Positions 25,538 through 34,207 of a stretch of 64,000 nucleotides of DNA are shown here, one piece after another. Under the pieces are notes generated by a model. It was given only the letters and a program-made list of their open reading frames with translations. It was not told where the DNA came from and ran no database searches. How positions within the stretch are numbered: position 1 is the first letter of the stretch; every line of letters begins with the position of its first letter. Source of the DNA: Riemerella columbina (lineage in GTDB: Bacteria > Bacteroidota > Bacteroidia > Flavobacteriales > Weeksellaceae); NCBI RefSeq assembly GCF_030517065.1, contig NZ_CP103950.1:620001-684000 (forward strand), in the 5' to 3' direction. Both the position numbers and the translations under genes were made by a program.

Positions 25538-26209
25538 AAAATGCCGTAGGGCAGTGATGAGGCTATAAACCAAAACAGCTAAAATAAATACCCATAACCA
25601 TATGGGCGGTGCCCATTGGAATTTCACCAAAAAGGGTAAAGGTTGGCGTTTTTTCGTTTTTTTATAGGTGAAATAAACCGTCTGTTGCGGGTTTTTAGGC
25701 GTTTCTGGTACGGATTCACCGCTAAGTTCTTTAATGACAATGGCTTTAGCCACCGTTTTGTGGAGTTTAGTATTGGTGGCATTCAGTAGGAGGTGAAACT
25801 CGCCTTTGCTATCAAATTCCGTGATTTTAAACCGCCGCTCACCATACGATTTTTCTAATCCAAATGGCATTATTTTAACCAAATCGGCGTTCTGAGTTTG
25901 CCACGATAGGATGATTTCTTCGCCTTTCTTGGCGCGTATTTTATTGGACTGAAAGCTTTTAATATAAGGTGGTAGATTAGAATAAGTGAAACGCTGTGCT
26001 TGAGCCAAATTTTGGTCATAGATTTTTCTTGTTTCGGGTTGAGAAAGCGTTTCGTAAGCCTCTTGCACTTCCTTAAAGCGTTCTGCGAAAAATACATCAT
26101 TATCATTCTTATCAGGGTGGTATTTCAGCGAAAGTTTTCGGTAGGCTTTTTTAATGTCTTCCGAAGTTGCATTTTCTTTGATCCCTAAAAAATAATAATA
26201 ATTTTTCAT
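25529..26209 (-). CDS. J-domain protein with a C-terminal membrane helix
   Basis: A 226-residue protein. The N-terminal J-domain (1-68) has the HPD motif at 31-33, which stimulates DnaK ATPase activity. There is no Gly/Phe or zinc region, so it is not DnaJ itself. The middle region (about 80-160) is beta-rich, and the last 25 residues form a membrane helix ([16 protein letters not shown]) that would leave the J-domain in the cytoplasm. It starts 14 bp after the Rossmann-fold gene. dnaK lies 29 kb away. The client is unknown. Confidence 0.85.
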   Translation of the reverse strand: MKNYYYFLGIKENATSEDIKKAYRKLSLKYHPDKNDNDVFFAERFKEVQEAYETLSQPETRKIYDQNLAQAQRFTYSNLPPYIKSFQSNKIRAKKGEEIILSWQTQNADLVKIMPFGLEKSYGERRFKITEFDSKGEFHLLLNATNTKLHKTVAKAIVIKELSGESVPETPKNPQQTVYFTYKKTKKRQPLPFLVKFQWAPPIWLWVFILAVLVYSLITALRHFLS

Positions 26210-26223
26210 AGAAAAACAGCGGT

Positions 26224-26853
26224 TTATACAACAGGTTCTATAATATGAACGCCGTGGTGATAGGTGCTGGCGGCGTCTACCATCACTTGTGCCACCCTTT
26301 CTACACGCACGGGTTGATAGGCTTTAAAAAGTCCAATGCTATTGAGAATTTTGAGTAGTGCTGCCGATACTTTTTCGCCAAAACGGTCGGTGTTTGGTCG
26401 GAGTAAAAGGCTGGGTCTTAATATGATAAGGGTAGGGAAATCCAAAGCGGTGATGGCATCTTCCAACTGCCCTTTCATCTTCACATAGAAATTAGAAGAC
26501 TGTGCATTAGCCATTTTAGAAGACATTAAAACAAAGGTGGAAACGCCTTGTTGCTTGGCTATTTTGGCAAATTCCAACTGGTATTCATAATCCACTTTCC
26601 ATTGTGCTTCTTGGCTTCCTGCGGCTTTTAGCGTTGTTCCCAAGCACGAAAAAGCCACATCGCCAAAAATGGCATCACGGTATTCATTCAAATGATTGAA
26701 GTCTACCTGTACTTGCTGGATGCGTGGGTCTATTTCAGTTTTGGGCGTTCTCACCAAAGCACGGATTTCAGTATAAGTGGGAGATTGCGCTAATATTTTG
26801 AGGAGGCTTTTGCCTGTGGCGCCCGTTCCGCCAATTACTATTGCTTTTTTCAT
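26224..26853 (-). CDS. NAD(P)-binding Rossmann-fold protein (HTATIP2/oxidoreductase-like)
   Basis: A 209-residue atypical short-chain dehydrogenase-type protein. The dinucleotide loop [11 protein letters not shown] is at the N-terminus and the domain continues with [13 protein letters not shown] and a [16 protein letters not shown] segment. The catalytic YxxxK is replaced by YVKMK, which still offers Tyr and Lys in the right order. The family includes NmrA-like regulators and quinone reductases, so the reaction is not known. The ATG complementary to 26851-26853 is preferred. It is followed by the J-domain gene in the same direction. Confidence 0.8.
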   Translation of the reverse strand: MKKAIVIGGTGATGKSLLKILAQSPTYTEIRALVRTPKTEIDPRIQQVQVDFNHLNEYRDAIFGDVAFSCLGTTLKAAGSQEAQWKVDYEYQLEFAKIAKQQGVSTFVLMSSKMANAQSSNFYVKMKGQLEDAITALDFPTLIILRPSLLLRPNTDRFGEKVSAALLKILNSIGLFKAYQPVRVERVAQVMVDAASTYHHGVHIIEPVV

Positions 26854-26862
26854 TATCAATCC

Positions 26863-26891
26863 ATAAAAAAATCGCCTCGCGGGGAGGCGAT
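26863..26891 (-). terminator. Terminator of tpx
   Basis: ATCGCCTC (26871-26878) and GAGGCGAT (26884-26891) form an 8-bp stem followed on the minus strand by seven T. It separates tpx from the Rossmann-fold gene. Confidence 0.88.
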
Positions 26892-26900
26892 GGGTGTTTT

Positions 26901-27401
26901 TTAAGCTTTTAAAGCTGCCAAAGCTTGTTCGTAGTTAGGTTCTTGGGTGATTTCTGGCACTTGTTCTGTGTAAATCACTTGGTTGTTTTCATCGGTAACG
27001 ATGACTGCTCTACTGAGCAAACCTTTTAGCGGAGAATCTTTTAGGGTTACCTCATAATCTTCGCCAAAGTGTCCTCTAAAATCCGAAAGTGTTTCTACAT
27101 TGTCCAAGCCTTCTGCCGCGCAAAATCTTCCTAAGGCGAAAGGTAAATCTTTAGAAATGTTAATCACCACCGTGTTGTCTAATTGTGATGCTTCCACATT
27201 AAATTTCCTTGCAGAGGCGGCACAAACGCCAGTGTCTACACTTGGGAAGATGTTGAGAATCTTCTTTTTACCCGCAAAATCGCTGAGTTTTTTCTCGGCT
27301 AAATCTGCATTAACCAAAGTGAAATCTTTTAATTCTGCCCCTTTTGCAGGCAGCTCGCCCAAGGTATGTACTTCGTTTCCTTTTAATGTAATGGTTGCCA
27401 T
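26901..27401 (-). CDS. tpx: Thiol peroxidase (atypical 2-Cys peroxiredoxin)
   Basis: A 166-residue peroxiredoxin that reduces peroxides with electrons from thioredoxin. The peroxidatic Cys lies in [13 protein letters not shown] and the resolving Cys in [13 protein letters not shown], the Tpx arrangement. The length matches E. coli Tpx (168). It has its own perfect promoter and terminator, so it is a single-gene unit directly downstream of the copper operon. Confidence 0.95.
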   Translation of the reverse strand: MATITLKGNEVHTLGELPAKGAELKDFTLVNADLAEKKLSDFAGKKKILNIFPSVDTGVCAASARKFNVEASQLDNTVVINISKDLPFALGRFCAAEGLDNVETLSDFRGHFGEDYEVTLKDSPLKGLLSRAVIVTDENNQVIYTEQVPEITQEPNYEQALAALKA

Positions 27402-27427
27402 TATGGTTTTGTATTTTAAAATTTAAC

Positions 27428-27458
27428 CAAAGGTAAGGATAAAAAATTAAAACACAAA
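27428..27458 (-). promoter_or_regulatory. Promoter of tpx
   Basis: On the minus strand TTTG (27458-27455), exactly 19 bp, and TACCTTTG (27435-27428) are a perfect consensus. Start is expected near 27423, with a leader of about 22 nt. Confidence 0.85.
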
Positions 27459-27481
27459 ATAGCGGTGCCCAGAGCCTTTGG

Positions 27482-28471
27482 CTACAGATTGAAATTCACA
27501 TAGAGAGAATGTCGGTTTCGGATGCGAACATAACCATCAGACAGCGCAGATTTGAGCGGAAGTTGGCTTTCTACCCCAATATTAAAGCGTTTAAATGCCA
27601 CCTCGGCGCCTATTTTACTTAAAACGATGTAGCCACCCGTATGCGGAATTTTCTCGCCGACTTGTACATTTGGGAGGTATTTTTCTGTTGCAATACCCAA
27701 CCTCGGTGATAGGGTAAAATTTTGAAAATTATGAATGTAATAACCTGTTAATGAGGTGTTCCACTGGTCGCCGAAGCGGTAGTATTTTTTATTCTGGGTT
27801 TTAAAGGTGTAGTCTGTAGAGAATGCCAGCGCCCACTGTTCGCGGAGGAAAGTATAGTTGAGAATAGCGGAATAATCCCAGCTGCCTGTTCCCCTTTGGA
27901 AACTCGGATTGTACGACTGCGCCGAGGCTTCATCAAATTTAGCGATCGGGATTTTAACGCCTGCGCCAATATGAAGGCGGTGGACTTGTGCGCTATCCAA
28001 TGCAATTTTATAAATAACAGAAGTGGACAAATCTCCAATGCCAGAAAGCGTCTGTTGAGGCGTGGTTTCTCGCTGATGAAAGTGATAAGGCAGGCTGGCG
28101 TAGAGGTCTATTTTTGAAGCGACAGGAATTCTGCTCCAGAGCTGCACGGTATTATAATGCTCAGGGATGTTGTAATCCGCATCTAAAACATTGGCTTTAG
28201 AGGCGTAAGTTTGGTGCAAATACTTGATACCGATAAACTGCGGATTTAGAATGCTCTCAAACCCAGAAGAAGCGCTACCCACGGAGCAACCACAAGCATC
28301 ACAATCATCATCTAAGAGAAGAGAAGGTGCCGTAAATGCTGGGCGCCCGCTGAGGCTATCGCGGTCTTTGGCAAAAAATAGGGTAGGCATTAAAATTAAT
28401 AGCCATAGGGTGAAAAGACGGTTCATTGGGGATAAATGTTGAAATTGAGATTTTGTTTTCATAAGTTTCAT
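27482..28471 (-). CDS. Outer-membrane barrel protein of the copper/diheme operon
   Basis: A 329-residue protein, last gene of a four-gene operon. After a signal sequence, the mature N-terminus has a Cys cluster, DDCDACGCS (Cys 57, 60 and 62), suited to bind copper. The rest is aromatic-ended beta strands (YASLPYHFHQ, DYSAILNYTFL, SLTGYYIHNF) as in an outer-membrane barrel. I start at the ATG complementary to 28469-28471, one base after the mbnH-like stop; a second candidate (MNRLFTLWLL at 28426) gives a cleaner signal peptide. Family members beside mbnP/mbnH genes are often labelled transporter. The role in copper passage is inferred. Confidence 0.75.
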   Translation of the reverse strand: MKLMKTKSQFQHLSPMNRLFTLWLLILMPTLFFAKDRDSLSGRPAFTAPSLLLDDDCDACGCSVGSASSGFESILNPQFIGIKYLHQTYASKANVLDADYNIPEHYNTVQLWSRIPVASKIDLYASLPYHFHQRETTPQQTLSGIGDLSTSVIYKIALDSAQVHRLHIGAGVKIPIAKFDEASAQSYNPSFQRGTGSWDYSAILNYTFLREQWALAFSTDYTFKTQNKKYYRFGDQWNTSLTGYYIHNFQNFTLSPRLGIATEKYLPNVQVGEKIPHTGGYIVLSKIGAEVAFKRFNIGVESQLPLKSALSDGYVRIRNRHSLYVNFNL

Positions 28472-28472
28472 A

Positions 28473-29516
28473 TTATTCTGAAAAATTAGGGTTGCTAATA
28501 AATTGAGGGTCACTAAGGGTATTTAAAAACTTGATAAGTTGCTGTTTCTCAGCTTCGGAAAGGCGGATGCCCACACGCCCAGGGTATTTTCTGAACTCGG
28601 GGTCTAAGTTGGGTTGATCCTCCATACCGCTATCGTAGAAATCCAACAAGGCTTTTAGGGTGTAGAACCTGCCATCGTGCGTATAAGGCGCAGTGTAGGC
28701 TACATTTCTCAAACTCGGCACTCGGAATTTTAGAAAATCTTCCGCTTTGCCTGTTACCCTTTTTCTGCCTTCATCTTGGGTTATTGGGTTGTAGGGAATG
28801 CCTGTATTTCGGAAACTTTCATCGGTAAAGAGCGCTGTGGTGTGACAGCTGGCACATTTATTCTGAAAAACCGCGTAACCTTGGGCTTCCTCTGGGGTGA
28901 ATTCGCTTTCGTGGCGTATCACACGGTCGTATTTGCTGTTGGCAGAAATTAAAGTCGCCATAAACTGCGTAATAGACTTTAAAATGCGCTCTGCCGTGAT
29001 GTTTTTATCACCATAAACAATGGAAAACAACCGCTGATATTCGGTATCATCTTTTATTTTGATGATGATATTTTCTATGGTTTCATCCATTTCCTCGTGG
29101 GTAGAAATGGGGATGATGGGCTGCATATCTAACTGTGTTACAGAGCCGTCCCACATATAGCGTTTTAGGAAAATCATATTTTGTATGGGCGGTGCATTTC
29201 TGATGCCTTCGCGACCTTCCACGCCGTGGCTTACGCTGTGTCCGTGGTGGGTAAAGGCATTCTCTTGAATATGGCAAAAAGCACATGCCACGGCATTGTC
29301 TTTGGCTAAGCGTCCATCGTAGAAGAGTTTTTTGCCTAATGCCACGCCATATTGGGTGGGCGGGTTGTCTTTTAATGCATATTGCACCGCAGGAAAATGG
29401 GAAGGCAATGCCAGATGATAAGGCTGATCTATAGGGAGTTGAGCGGTGTTATCATCATTTCGGCACGCCCAAAGTATCCCAAAAACCATAAGAATGGCAA
29501 GATAATAAGATTTCAT
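28473..29516 (-). CDS. Diheme cytochrome c peroxidase family lipoprotein, MbnH-like
   Basis: A 347-residue protein of the CcpA/MauG family. Lipobox LWAC (Cys18). Two c-type heme sites: CAFCH (78-82) and CASCH (221-225). The length and the partner gene favour MbnH over a classical peroxidase. In the known MbnH-MbnP pair the diheme enzyme uses peroxide to convert a Trp of MbnP to kynurenine, which then helps bind Cu(I). That chemistry is established for the family and inferred here. The stop is one base before the next start, so the genes are coupled. Confidence 0.85.
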   Translation of the reverse strand: MKSYYLAILMVFGILWACRNDDNTAQLPIDQPYHLALPSHFPAVQYALKDNPPTQYGVALGKKLFYDGRLAKDNAVACAFCHIQENAFTHHGHSVSHGVEGREGIRNAPPIQNMIFLKRYMWDGSVTQLDMQPIIPISTHEEMDETIENIIIKIKDDTEYQRLFSIVYGDKNITAERILKSITQFMATLISANSKYDRVIRHESEFTPEEAQGYAVFQNKCASCHTTALFTDESFRNTGIPYNPITQDEGRKRVTGKAEDFLKFRVPSLRNVAYTAPYTHDGRFYTLKALLDFYDSGMEDQPNLDPEFRKYPGRVGIRLSEAEKQQLIKFLNTLSDPQFISNPNFSE

Positions 29517-29590
29517 TGTTTAAAAAGATAAGAAGCCAAAGGAAAGCCGTGTTGGCGCCTCCCTTTGGCTTAGAGGTTCAACTAAAAAGG

Positions 29591-30403
29591 TTAATCGTTA
29601 TGTACATGGTCTACATGGAACATCTCCGCAAGGTTTTCTGAAACCTGTTGCACAATGGTTTTGCTTGGGTGCATACCCTCGTGGTTGTCTGGGCTGAGGG
29701 TAATGCTGTGTTTGCCGCTCAAAGCCTGGTAAACATCTGCCATAATATGGATTTTTGGCGCTATTTCTTGTCGAACTTTTGCGGTTTGTGGCAAATCTAA
29801 CTGAACGATTTTATAGACATTCGGAGTTTTAGAAACCTCGGGATTACCGATGTTTCCGATATGGATTTTAAAATGTTGGCTTAAATCTTGACCGTAAACG
29901 CCTTCTAAATTCACGAATTTATAACCTGAAGCCCAAGACCAGCCCATTCCTGCTTTTTTGGCTTTGTCCCAAAATGTCGCTTGCTTATTTTCACCTAAAA
30001 CAAAGGCTTCAGGCGCAATGCCCAACCCAAAGCGCACAGCTTTATAATCTCCAGCTGGAATGTCTTTTAAAACAAAATTATGGGTGGTGCTGGCTTCGCT
30101 TTGGTCTATAATGTAGGCGCCTTGGTCAGGGTCTAAATGGTGGTATTTGAATTCGGAACCATCAGATTTGATGAGGGTAACATCGCTGATGATGTATTTT
30201 AAAGTTTGAAATTTGAATGTCTGTCCAGCTTTGGAAGTATAAGTTCCGCTGAGCCCAGCCATCGCTTGTTGATTATAGATGTTTTCAAATTTAAGAGTTA
30301 GGTTGTTGTGTTCGTTAGATTTGATTTCTGGTTCGCTATCACGGTTACAAGATATCACGAATAAACTGGCTATGGCAACCCACAGCATCATATATTTTTT
30401 CAT
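29591..30403 (-). CDS. MbnP-like copper-binding lipoprotein
   Basis: A 270-residue protein with lipobox VISC (Cys19). The family hallmark MGWSWASGYKFVNLEG is present at 143-158, with Trp145 and Trp147; one Trp of this motif is the expected site of oxidation by the MbnH partner. His-rich patches (YHHLDPDQGAY and the final HVDHVHND) could also bind metal. It lies second in the operon, 74 bp before the mbnH-like gene. No methanobactin precursor or mbnB/mbnC gene is nearby. Confidence 0.85.
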   Translation of the reverse strand: MKKYMMLWVAIASLFVISCNRDSEPEIKSNEHNNLTLKFENIYNQQAMAGLSGTYTSKAGQTFKFQTLKYIISDVTLIKSDGSEFKYHHLDPDQGAYIIDQSEASTTHNFVLKDIPAGDYKAVRFGLGIAPEAFVLGENKQATFWDKAKKAGMGWSWASGYKFVNLEGVYGQDLSQHFKIHIGNIGNPEVSKTPNVYKIVQLDLPQTAKVRQEIAPKIHIMADVYQALSGKHSITLSPDNHEGMHPSKTIVQQVSENLAEMFHVDHVHND

Positions 30404-30487
30404 TGTTTTTTTAATTTTAAAGTTGAATCGTTTAATAAAATAAGACCAACCGCTTCTATCATTTTAAATGTAGAACGCTGATGGCAT

Positions 30488-30871
30488 CTAAGAAAAAACA
30501 AATGAAACCGTAGGCGGACGCAGAGTTTCGCGGATAAAGGTTTGTAATTTTAACTTTTCGGAATATGCCGTTTTAGGGAGCGGCGTATAGAAAATTCGTA
30601 ATATTGGTGGGGTATATTCTGCCGAGATGGGCGGAAATACGATAGGCTCATAAAGGCTAAAACCTTGCACAGAAGTAGGTTCAGTGGTGTTTTTGAGTTC
30701 CTTTTCTAATTGACACTTACCGTGGCAGTTGAGCTGTGGGCGTGCTTTGTTGATGCAATAATTTTGCTCTATAAAATCTTGGTTAAGTTTGAAATGAAGG
30801 ATGATGATACTCTGCTGCAAAGCGAGCAAAAGTACCAAAAGAGACATCCCTATACCAAACCATTTTTTCAT
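30488..30871 (-). CDS. Small membrane protein with CHGKC motif, first gene of the copper operon
   Basis: A 127-residue protein with one N-terminal membrane helix (about 6-26). A short extracytoplasmic domain follows with Cys39 and the motif CHGKC (49-53), then a Pro-rich tail. The Cys/His cluster is well suited to bind Cu(I). I start at the ATG complementary to 30869-30871. The open frame extends 16 codons further, but that part covers the promoter and operator. The next gene (mbnP-like) follows after 84 bp. No named function is known to me. Confidence 0.75.
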   Translation of the reverse strand: MKKWFGIGMSLLVLLLALQQSIIILHFKLNQDFIEQNYCINKARPQLNCHGKCQLEKELKNTTEPTSVQGFSLYEPIVFPPISAEYTPPILRIFYTPLPKTAYSEKLKLQTFIRETLRPPTVSFVFS

Positions 30872-30875
30872 ATCC

Positions 30876-30883
30876 CAAAGGTA
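30876..30883 (-). promoter_or_regulatory. -7 box of the copper operon
   Basis: The minus strand reads TACCTTTG, a perfect TAnnTTTG. The start would be at about 30871, the A of the ATG, so the first gene may be leaderless. There is no -33 TTTG; the dyad at 30905-30920 lies upstream instead, which suggests an activator-dependent promoter. Confidence 0.65.
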
Positions 30884-30904
30884 TAAGTATTCTGCCCAAT
30901 AGAA

Positions 30905-30920
30905 TATGATTCTAATCATA
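30905..30920. promoter_or_regulatory. Crp/Fnr-type operator of the copper operon
   Basis: TATGA-TTCTAA-TCATA is a perfect 16-bp dyad with the TGA-N6-TCA core shared by Crp/Fnr-family sites. The centre (30912.5) is 36.5 bp from the last base of the -7 box and about 41.5 bp upstream of the predicted start, the class II activator position. The same half-sites occur in the nos region at 54342-54357. Confidence 0.7.
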
Positions 30921-31037
30921 ATCCTTGAATGATAAAAATCAGTTGATGGTCCCTTGGTAAGGCTTAGTTTGCCGTTACTAATGATAAATGATAAGGCTTA
31001 TTTTGAACATCATTAGGGCTACTTCAATAGAAAGTAT

Positions 31038-31045
31038 TATCTTTG
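31038..31045 (+). promoter_or_regulatory. -7 box of the PASTA-rluD-sprF-hemW-mazG-aroA cluster
   Basis: TATCTTTG, a perfect TAnnTTTG, 26 bp before the ATG at 31072. No matching -33 element at the normal distance. Confidence 0.5.
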
Positions 31046-31071
31046 CTCTTAGTTTTTTAATATAGAAAGTT

Positions 31072-32124
31072 ATGTTTAAATCTCTTTTCCACTGGAAAGT
31101 TTTACTTAATTTAGTGATTGCCATAGGCGTGCTGATCGGTTTAGTGTGGTTGACCTTCCGTTGGTTAGAAGTCCATACCGACCATGGTAAAGAAGTCCCA
31201 GTGCCTAATGTGGTCAATATGTCTATGCACAATGCCATTAAAGTTTTAGATGATGCAGGCTTAGACTATGAAATAGACAGCGGAAAATATGACCCTAAGT
31301 ATAAAGCCTTCCAAGTATTGCAGGTGTATCCATCGGCGGGCTCTCGCGTGAAGGAAAGCCGCTCTGTAAGGCTGAGAGTGAACCCGAGAACTTGGGCGCC
31401 AGTGACCGTGCCAGATGTCCTCAACCGATACAAAAACACCGCATTTGTCCAGTTGGAAAGGGTAGGACTAAAAATAGGCGATACCATCTATGAGCCGAGC
31501 ATTCAGCCTGATGCCATCATTGGGATGAAATACAATGGCACACCACTAAAACCAGGCGTTACCTTACCGAGATTTTCGGTAATTGATTTGGTAATCGGTA
31601 CAGGACCAAGGCGTAATATTGCCGTGCCTAATGTGGTGGGAATGACCGTAGCGCAAGCCAAGCAAGTGATAGAGCAAAACTACTTTGCTTTAGGATTAGT
31701 GGAGCACGAAGATGGTGATAATGATGATAGTGATATAGTTTATTACCAAGACCCAGCACCAGGCGCTCTAAGAGACCAAGGAATGCAGGTTGATATCTGG
31801 GCAACCAAGAAAACTTTGGCAGAGATGCAAAACAAAATCAATGAGCTGGATCAAGTGTATAGAGTGCGGACAGAGCCTGTGTCGCCTGTGTACGAAGAGC
31901 CTATTTATACGCCTTCGGAGCCTGTGGTAGTGCCACAAAAACCAAAAAATATAGAGCCTACTACGGAAGAGACACCAAAGCCTAAGCCAGCACCAGCGCC
32001 TCAGCCAGAGAAAAAAGAAGCTCCAAAACCTAAAGCTCCAGAAACCAAGCCTGCCGCAGAAAAGCCAGCACCAAAGGCTAAAGCGGAAGAAAAACCTAAA
32101 GCAAAGAAAATCATCATAGAATAA
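31072..32124 (+). CDS. PASTA-domain membrane protein
   Basis: A 350-residue protein. A membrane helix (about 10-29) is followed by three PASTA repeats (about 41-107, 112-182 and 186-255), each opening with VPNVVNMS-, VPDVLNRY- or VPNVVGMT-like sequence. A Pro/Lys/Ala/Glu-rich tail from about 290 ends the protein. PASTA repeats bind peptidoglycan fragments, but there is no Ser/Thr kinase domain, so this is not a PknB-type receptor. The rluD-like gene follows after 27 bp. Confidence 0.88.
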   Translation: MFKSLFHWKVLLNLVIAIGVLIGLVWLTFRWLEVHTDHGKEVPVPNVVNMSMHNAIKVLDDAGLDYEIDSGKYDPKYKAFQVLQVYPSAGSRVKESRSVRLRVNPRTWAPVTVPDVLNRYKNTAFVQLERVGLKIGDTIYEPSIQPDAIIGMKYNGTPLKPGVTLPRFSVIDLVIGTGPRRNIAVPNVVGMTVAQAKQVIEQNYFALGLVEHEDGDNDDSDIVYYQDPAPGALRDQGMQVDIWATKKTLAEMQNKINELDQVYRVRTEPVSPVYEEPIYTPSEPVVVPQKPKNIEPTTEETPKPKPAPAPQPEKKEAPKPKAPETKPAAEKPAPKAKAEEKPKAKKIIIE

Positions 32125-32151
32125 AAACGCTATTACAATCAGCGGAAACAT

Positions 32152-33210
32152 ATGGCAGAAGATTATAACGATTTTGAGACCGAAGCGCCGTGGACAGATG
32201 ACCAAAACGAAGAAGATGGCGGTTTGTACGAGCATCTCAACTTGGTGGTGGATAAAAAACAAGAACCGCTAAGGATAGATAAATATCTCCTCATTTTTAG
32301 GCAAAACTCTTCTCGGAATAAAATTTCGCAAACCTGTAGAGCGGGCAATGTGGTGGTTAATGGCGTTCCCGTAAAACAAAATTATAGAGTAAAACCAGGG
32401 GATCATATTTCGGTGTTGCTGACCCATCCGCCGAGAGAAAATGTGATTATCCCACAAGATATTCCGCTGAATATCGTTTATGAAGATGATGATGTTCTGG
32501 TGGTGGATAAAGAAGCTGGAATGGTGGTGCACCCTGGGTTTGGCAATTGGGATGGCACTTTGGTGAATGCCTTGGCGTATCATTTTGAAAAGAATGGACT
32601 CAAAACCGATTTAGACAGAGTGGGGCTGGTGCATCGGATTGATAAGGATACCTCGGGACTTTTGGTGATTGCCAAGAACGAGTATGCGATGAGTTTCTTA
32701 GCGAAACAATTTTTTGAGCGTACCACCAAGCGCCTTTATTGGGCGTTTGTTTGGGGCAATCTCCAAGAAGATGAAGGCACCATTAGAGGGCATATTGGGC
32801 GGCACCTTAAAAATAGAATGCAGATGGCAGTTTTTGAAGATGGCAGCCATGGCAAGCACGCCGTTACCCATTACAAAGTTTTAGAACGCTTTAAATATAT
32901 GACTTGGGTAGAGTGTAAGCTGGAAACAGGAAGAACGCATCAAATTAGAGCCCATTTCAAGCACATTGGTCATACGCTTTTTAACGATGAACGCTATGAA
33001 GGGCATCAGATATTAAGAGGCATTAACCTACCGAAGTATAAGCAATTTGTTCGGAATGTGTTTGAAGTTCTACCAAGGCACGCCCTGCACGCGCACACTT
33101 TGGGCTTTGTACACCCTACCACCAAAAAGGAGTTGTACTTTGAAAGTCCTATGCCGCAGGATATGCAACAAGCGGTGGACAAGTGGCGCACCTATTTAGG
33201 CCGTGATTAA
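32152..33210 (+). CDS. RluA/RluD-family pseudouridine synthase
   Basis: A 352-residue enzyme. An acidic N-terminal extension (1-35) precedes an S4 RNA-binding domain (about 38-95) and the RluA catalytic domain with Asp164 in HRIDKDTSG and the VECKLETGRTHQIRAH motif. The target is likely 23S rRNA uridines (RluD role), but RluA, RluC and RluD cannot be split by motif alone. The acidic extension is longer than in E. coli RluD. It overlaps the short region before sprF. Confidence 0.92.
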   Translation: MAEDYNDFETEAPWTDDQNEEDGGLYEHLNLVVDKKQEPLRIDKYLLIFRQNSSRNKISQTCRAGNVVVNGVPVKQNYRVKPGDHISVLLTHPPRENVIIPQDIPLNIVYEDDDVLVVDKEAGMVVHPGFGNWDGTLVNALAYHFEKNGLKTDLDRVGLVHRIDKDTSGLLVIAKNEYAMSFLAKQFFERTTKRLYWAFVWGNLQEDEGTIRGHIGRHLKNRMQMAVFEDGSHGKHAVTHYKVLERFKYMTWVECKLETGRTHQIRAHFKHIGHTLFNDERYEGHQILRGINLPKYKQFVRNVFEVLPRHALHAHTLGFVHPTTKKELYFESPMPQDMQQAVDKWRTYLGRD

Positions 33211-33244
33211 AAAAAGGCGAATAACAAAAAAACACCTTGAAAAG

Positions 33245-34198
33245 ATGAAAACAAAGCTAACATTGATATTAGGATTTTTAGGTTTTATAGCATTTAAAGC
33301 CCAAGAAGCCGTTCCGTATTACCAGCAATATTTATTAGATGGCGCCTATTTGTTCAATCCAGCTCATTTCGGCGAGTCTGATGATGTGGTACTCAATGCC
33401 AATTATCAAAAGCAATTTACCAAATTCAGCGAATCTCCTAATGTTCAGTCTGTAGGCGTTCATGCCAATATTTTTGATCGAGTGGGGGGCGGTGCTTATT
33501 TTTTTAGAGACCAGAACGGTCCTATTTCTGCCAATGGCATTGCGTTTGGGGTTTCGTATTTTATTCCACTGAGTGATGAGGACGGGCGTCAAGACCAATT
33601 TTCCTTCGGTACCAGTGTTAATTTATACAATACCAATGTGGATTTATCACAGCTCAATCCTAAAGACAGCGGCGATCCACTTTTGCAAAGCAACAGCAAT
33701 GGCGCTTTTATCGCCTATTCTAATATTGGGATGCAAGCCACCTACAAAGGCTTTTTTGGAAGTGCTGCCGTGGTAGATATTCCGCTGAGCAACCAAAAAG
33801 CCATCGTTAATGGGATAGAGCCTTCGCCAACCAAATTTTTTATTCAAGGCGGGTATCGCTGGGCGTTTACAGAGGTGCTGGCATTAGAGCCTTCGGTTTT
33901 GGTCAATCTGAATACCAATTCTTCTCGCTTGGTAGATCTAAACCTTATGGCGAGGTTTCAACAAGATGAAGATTATTTTGCAGGGGGCATCAGCTATCGG
34001 ACGGCAAAATCTGTAACTGGTAGTGAGCAGCTGGCATTTTCTCCAATCATCAAAGCTCGGTTCAGCCGTTTTACTTTTGGGGCAGCGTATAATTTTAACC
34101 TATCGCAGGTGGCAGCATTTGGCGGCAATAGTTTTATGCTGAGTATAGGCTATGCGTTTGAGAATTTCATCAACCCTCGGGGCTTCCGTTACCGTTAA
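33245..34198 (+). CDS. PorP/SprF-family type IX secretion membrane protein
   Basis: A 317-residue protein with signal peptide MKTKLTLILGFLGFIAFKAQ. It continues as a PorP/SprF barrel: VPYYQQYLLDGAYLFNPAHFG near the N-terminus and a C-terminus ending in beta strands with terminal aromatic residues. PorP/SprF proteins help anchor or export type IX secretion cargo such as the SprB adhesin. No T9SS cargo gene is adjacent, so this may be an orphan copy. I start at the ATG 33245, not 14 codons upstream. Confidence 0.88.
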   Translation: MKTKLTLILGFLGFIAFKAQEAVPYYQQYLLDGAYLFNPAHFGESDDVVLNANYQKQFTKFSESPNVQSVGVHANIFDRVGGGAYFFRDQNGPISANGIAFGVSYFIPLSDEDGRQDQFSFGTSVNLYNTNVDLSQLNPKDSGDPLLQSNSNGAFIAYSNIGMQATYKGFFGSAAVVDIPLSNQKAIVNGIEPSPTKFFIQGGYRWAFTEVLALEPSVLVNLNTNSSRLVDLNLMARFQQDEDYFAGGISYRTAKSVTGSEQLAFSPIIKARFSRFTFGAAYNFNLSQVAAFGGNSFMLSIGYAFENFINPRGFRYR

Positions 34199-34207
34199 AA
34201 TTAGCAG

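Noticed and set aside
27482-30871. A methanobactin precursor peptide in the copper operon
   Set aside because: No small Cys-containing leader-core peptide or mbnB/mbnC gene is present in or beside the operon; the gaps are 84 bp or less.
31768-32262. Arg/Phe/Leu-rich minus-strand open frame opposite the PASTA protein
   Set aside because: It is a mirror of the Pro/Lys-rich tail of the PASTA protein and the start of the rluD-like gene; composition and overlap mark it as a shadow frame.
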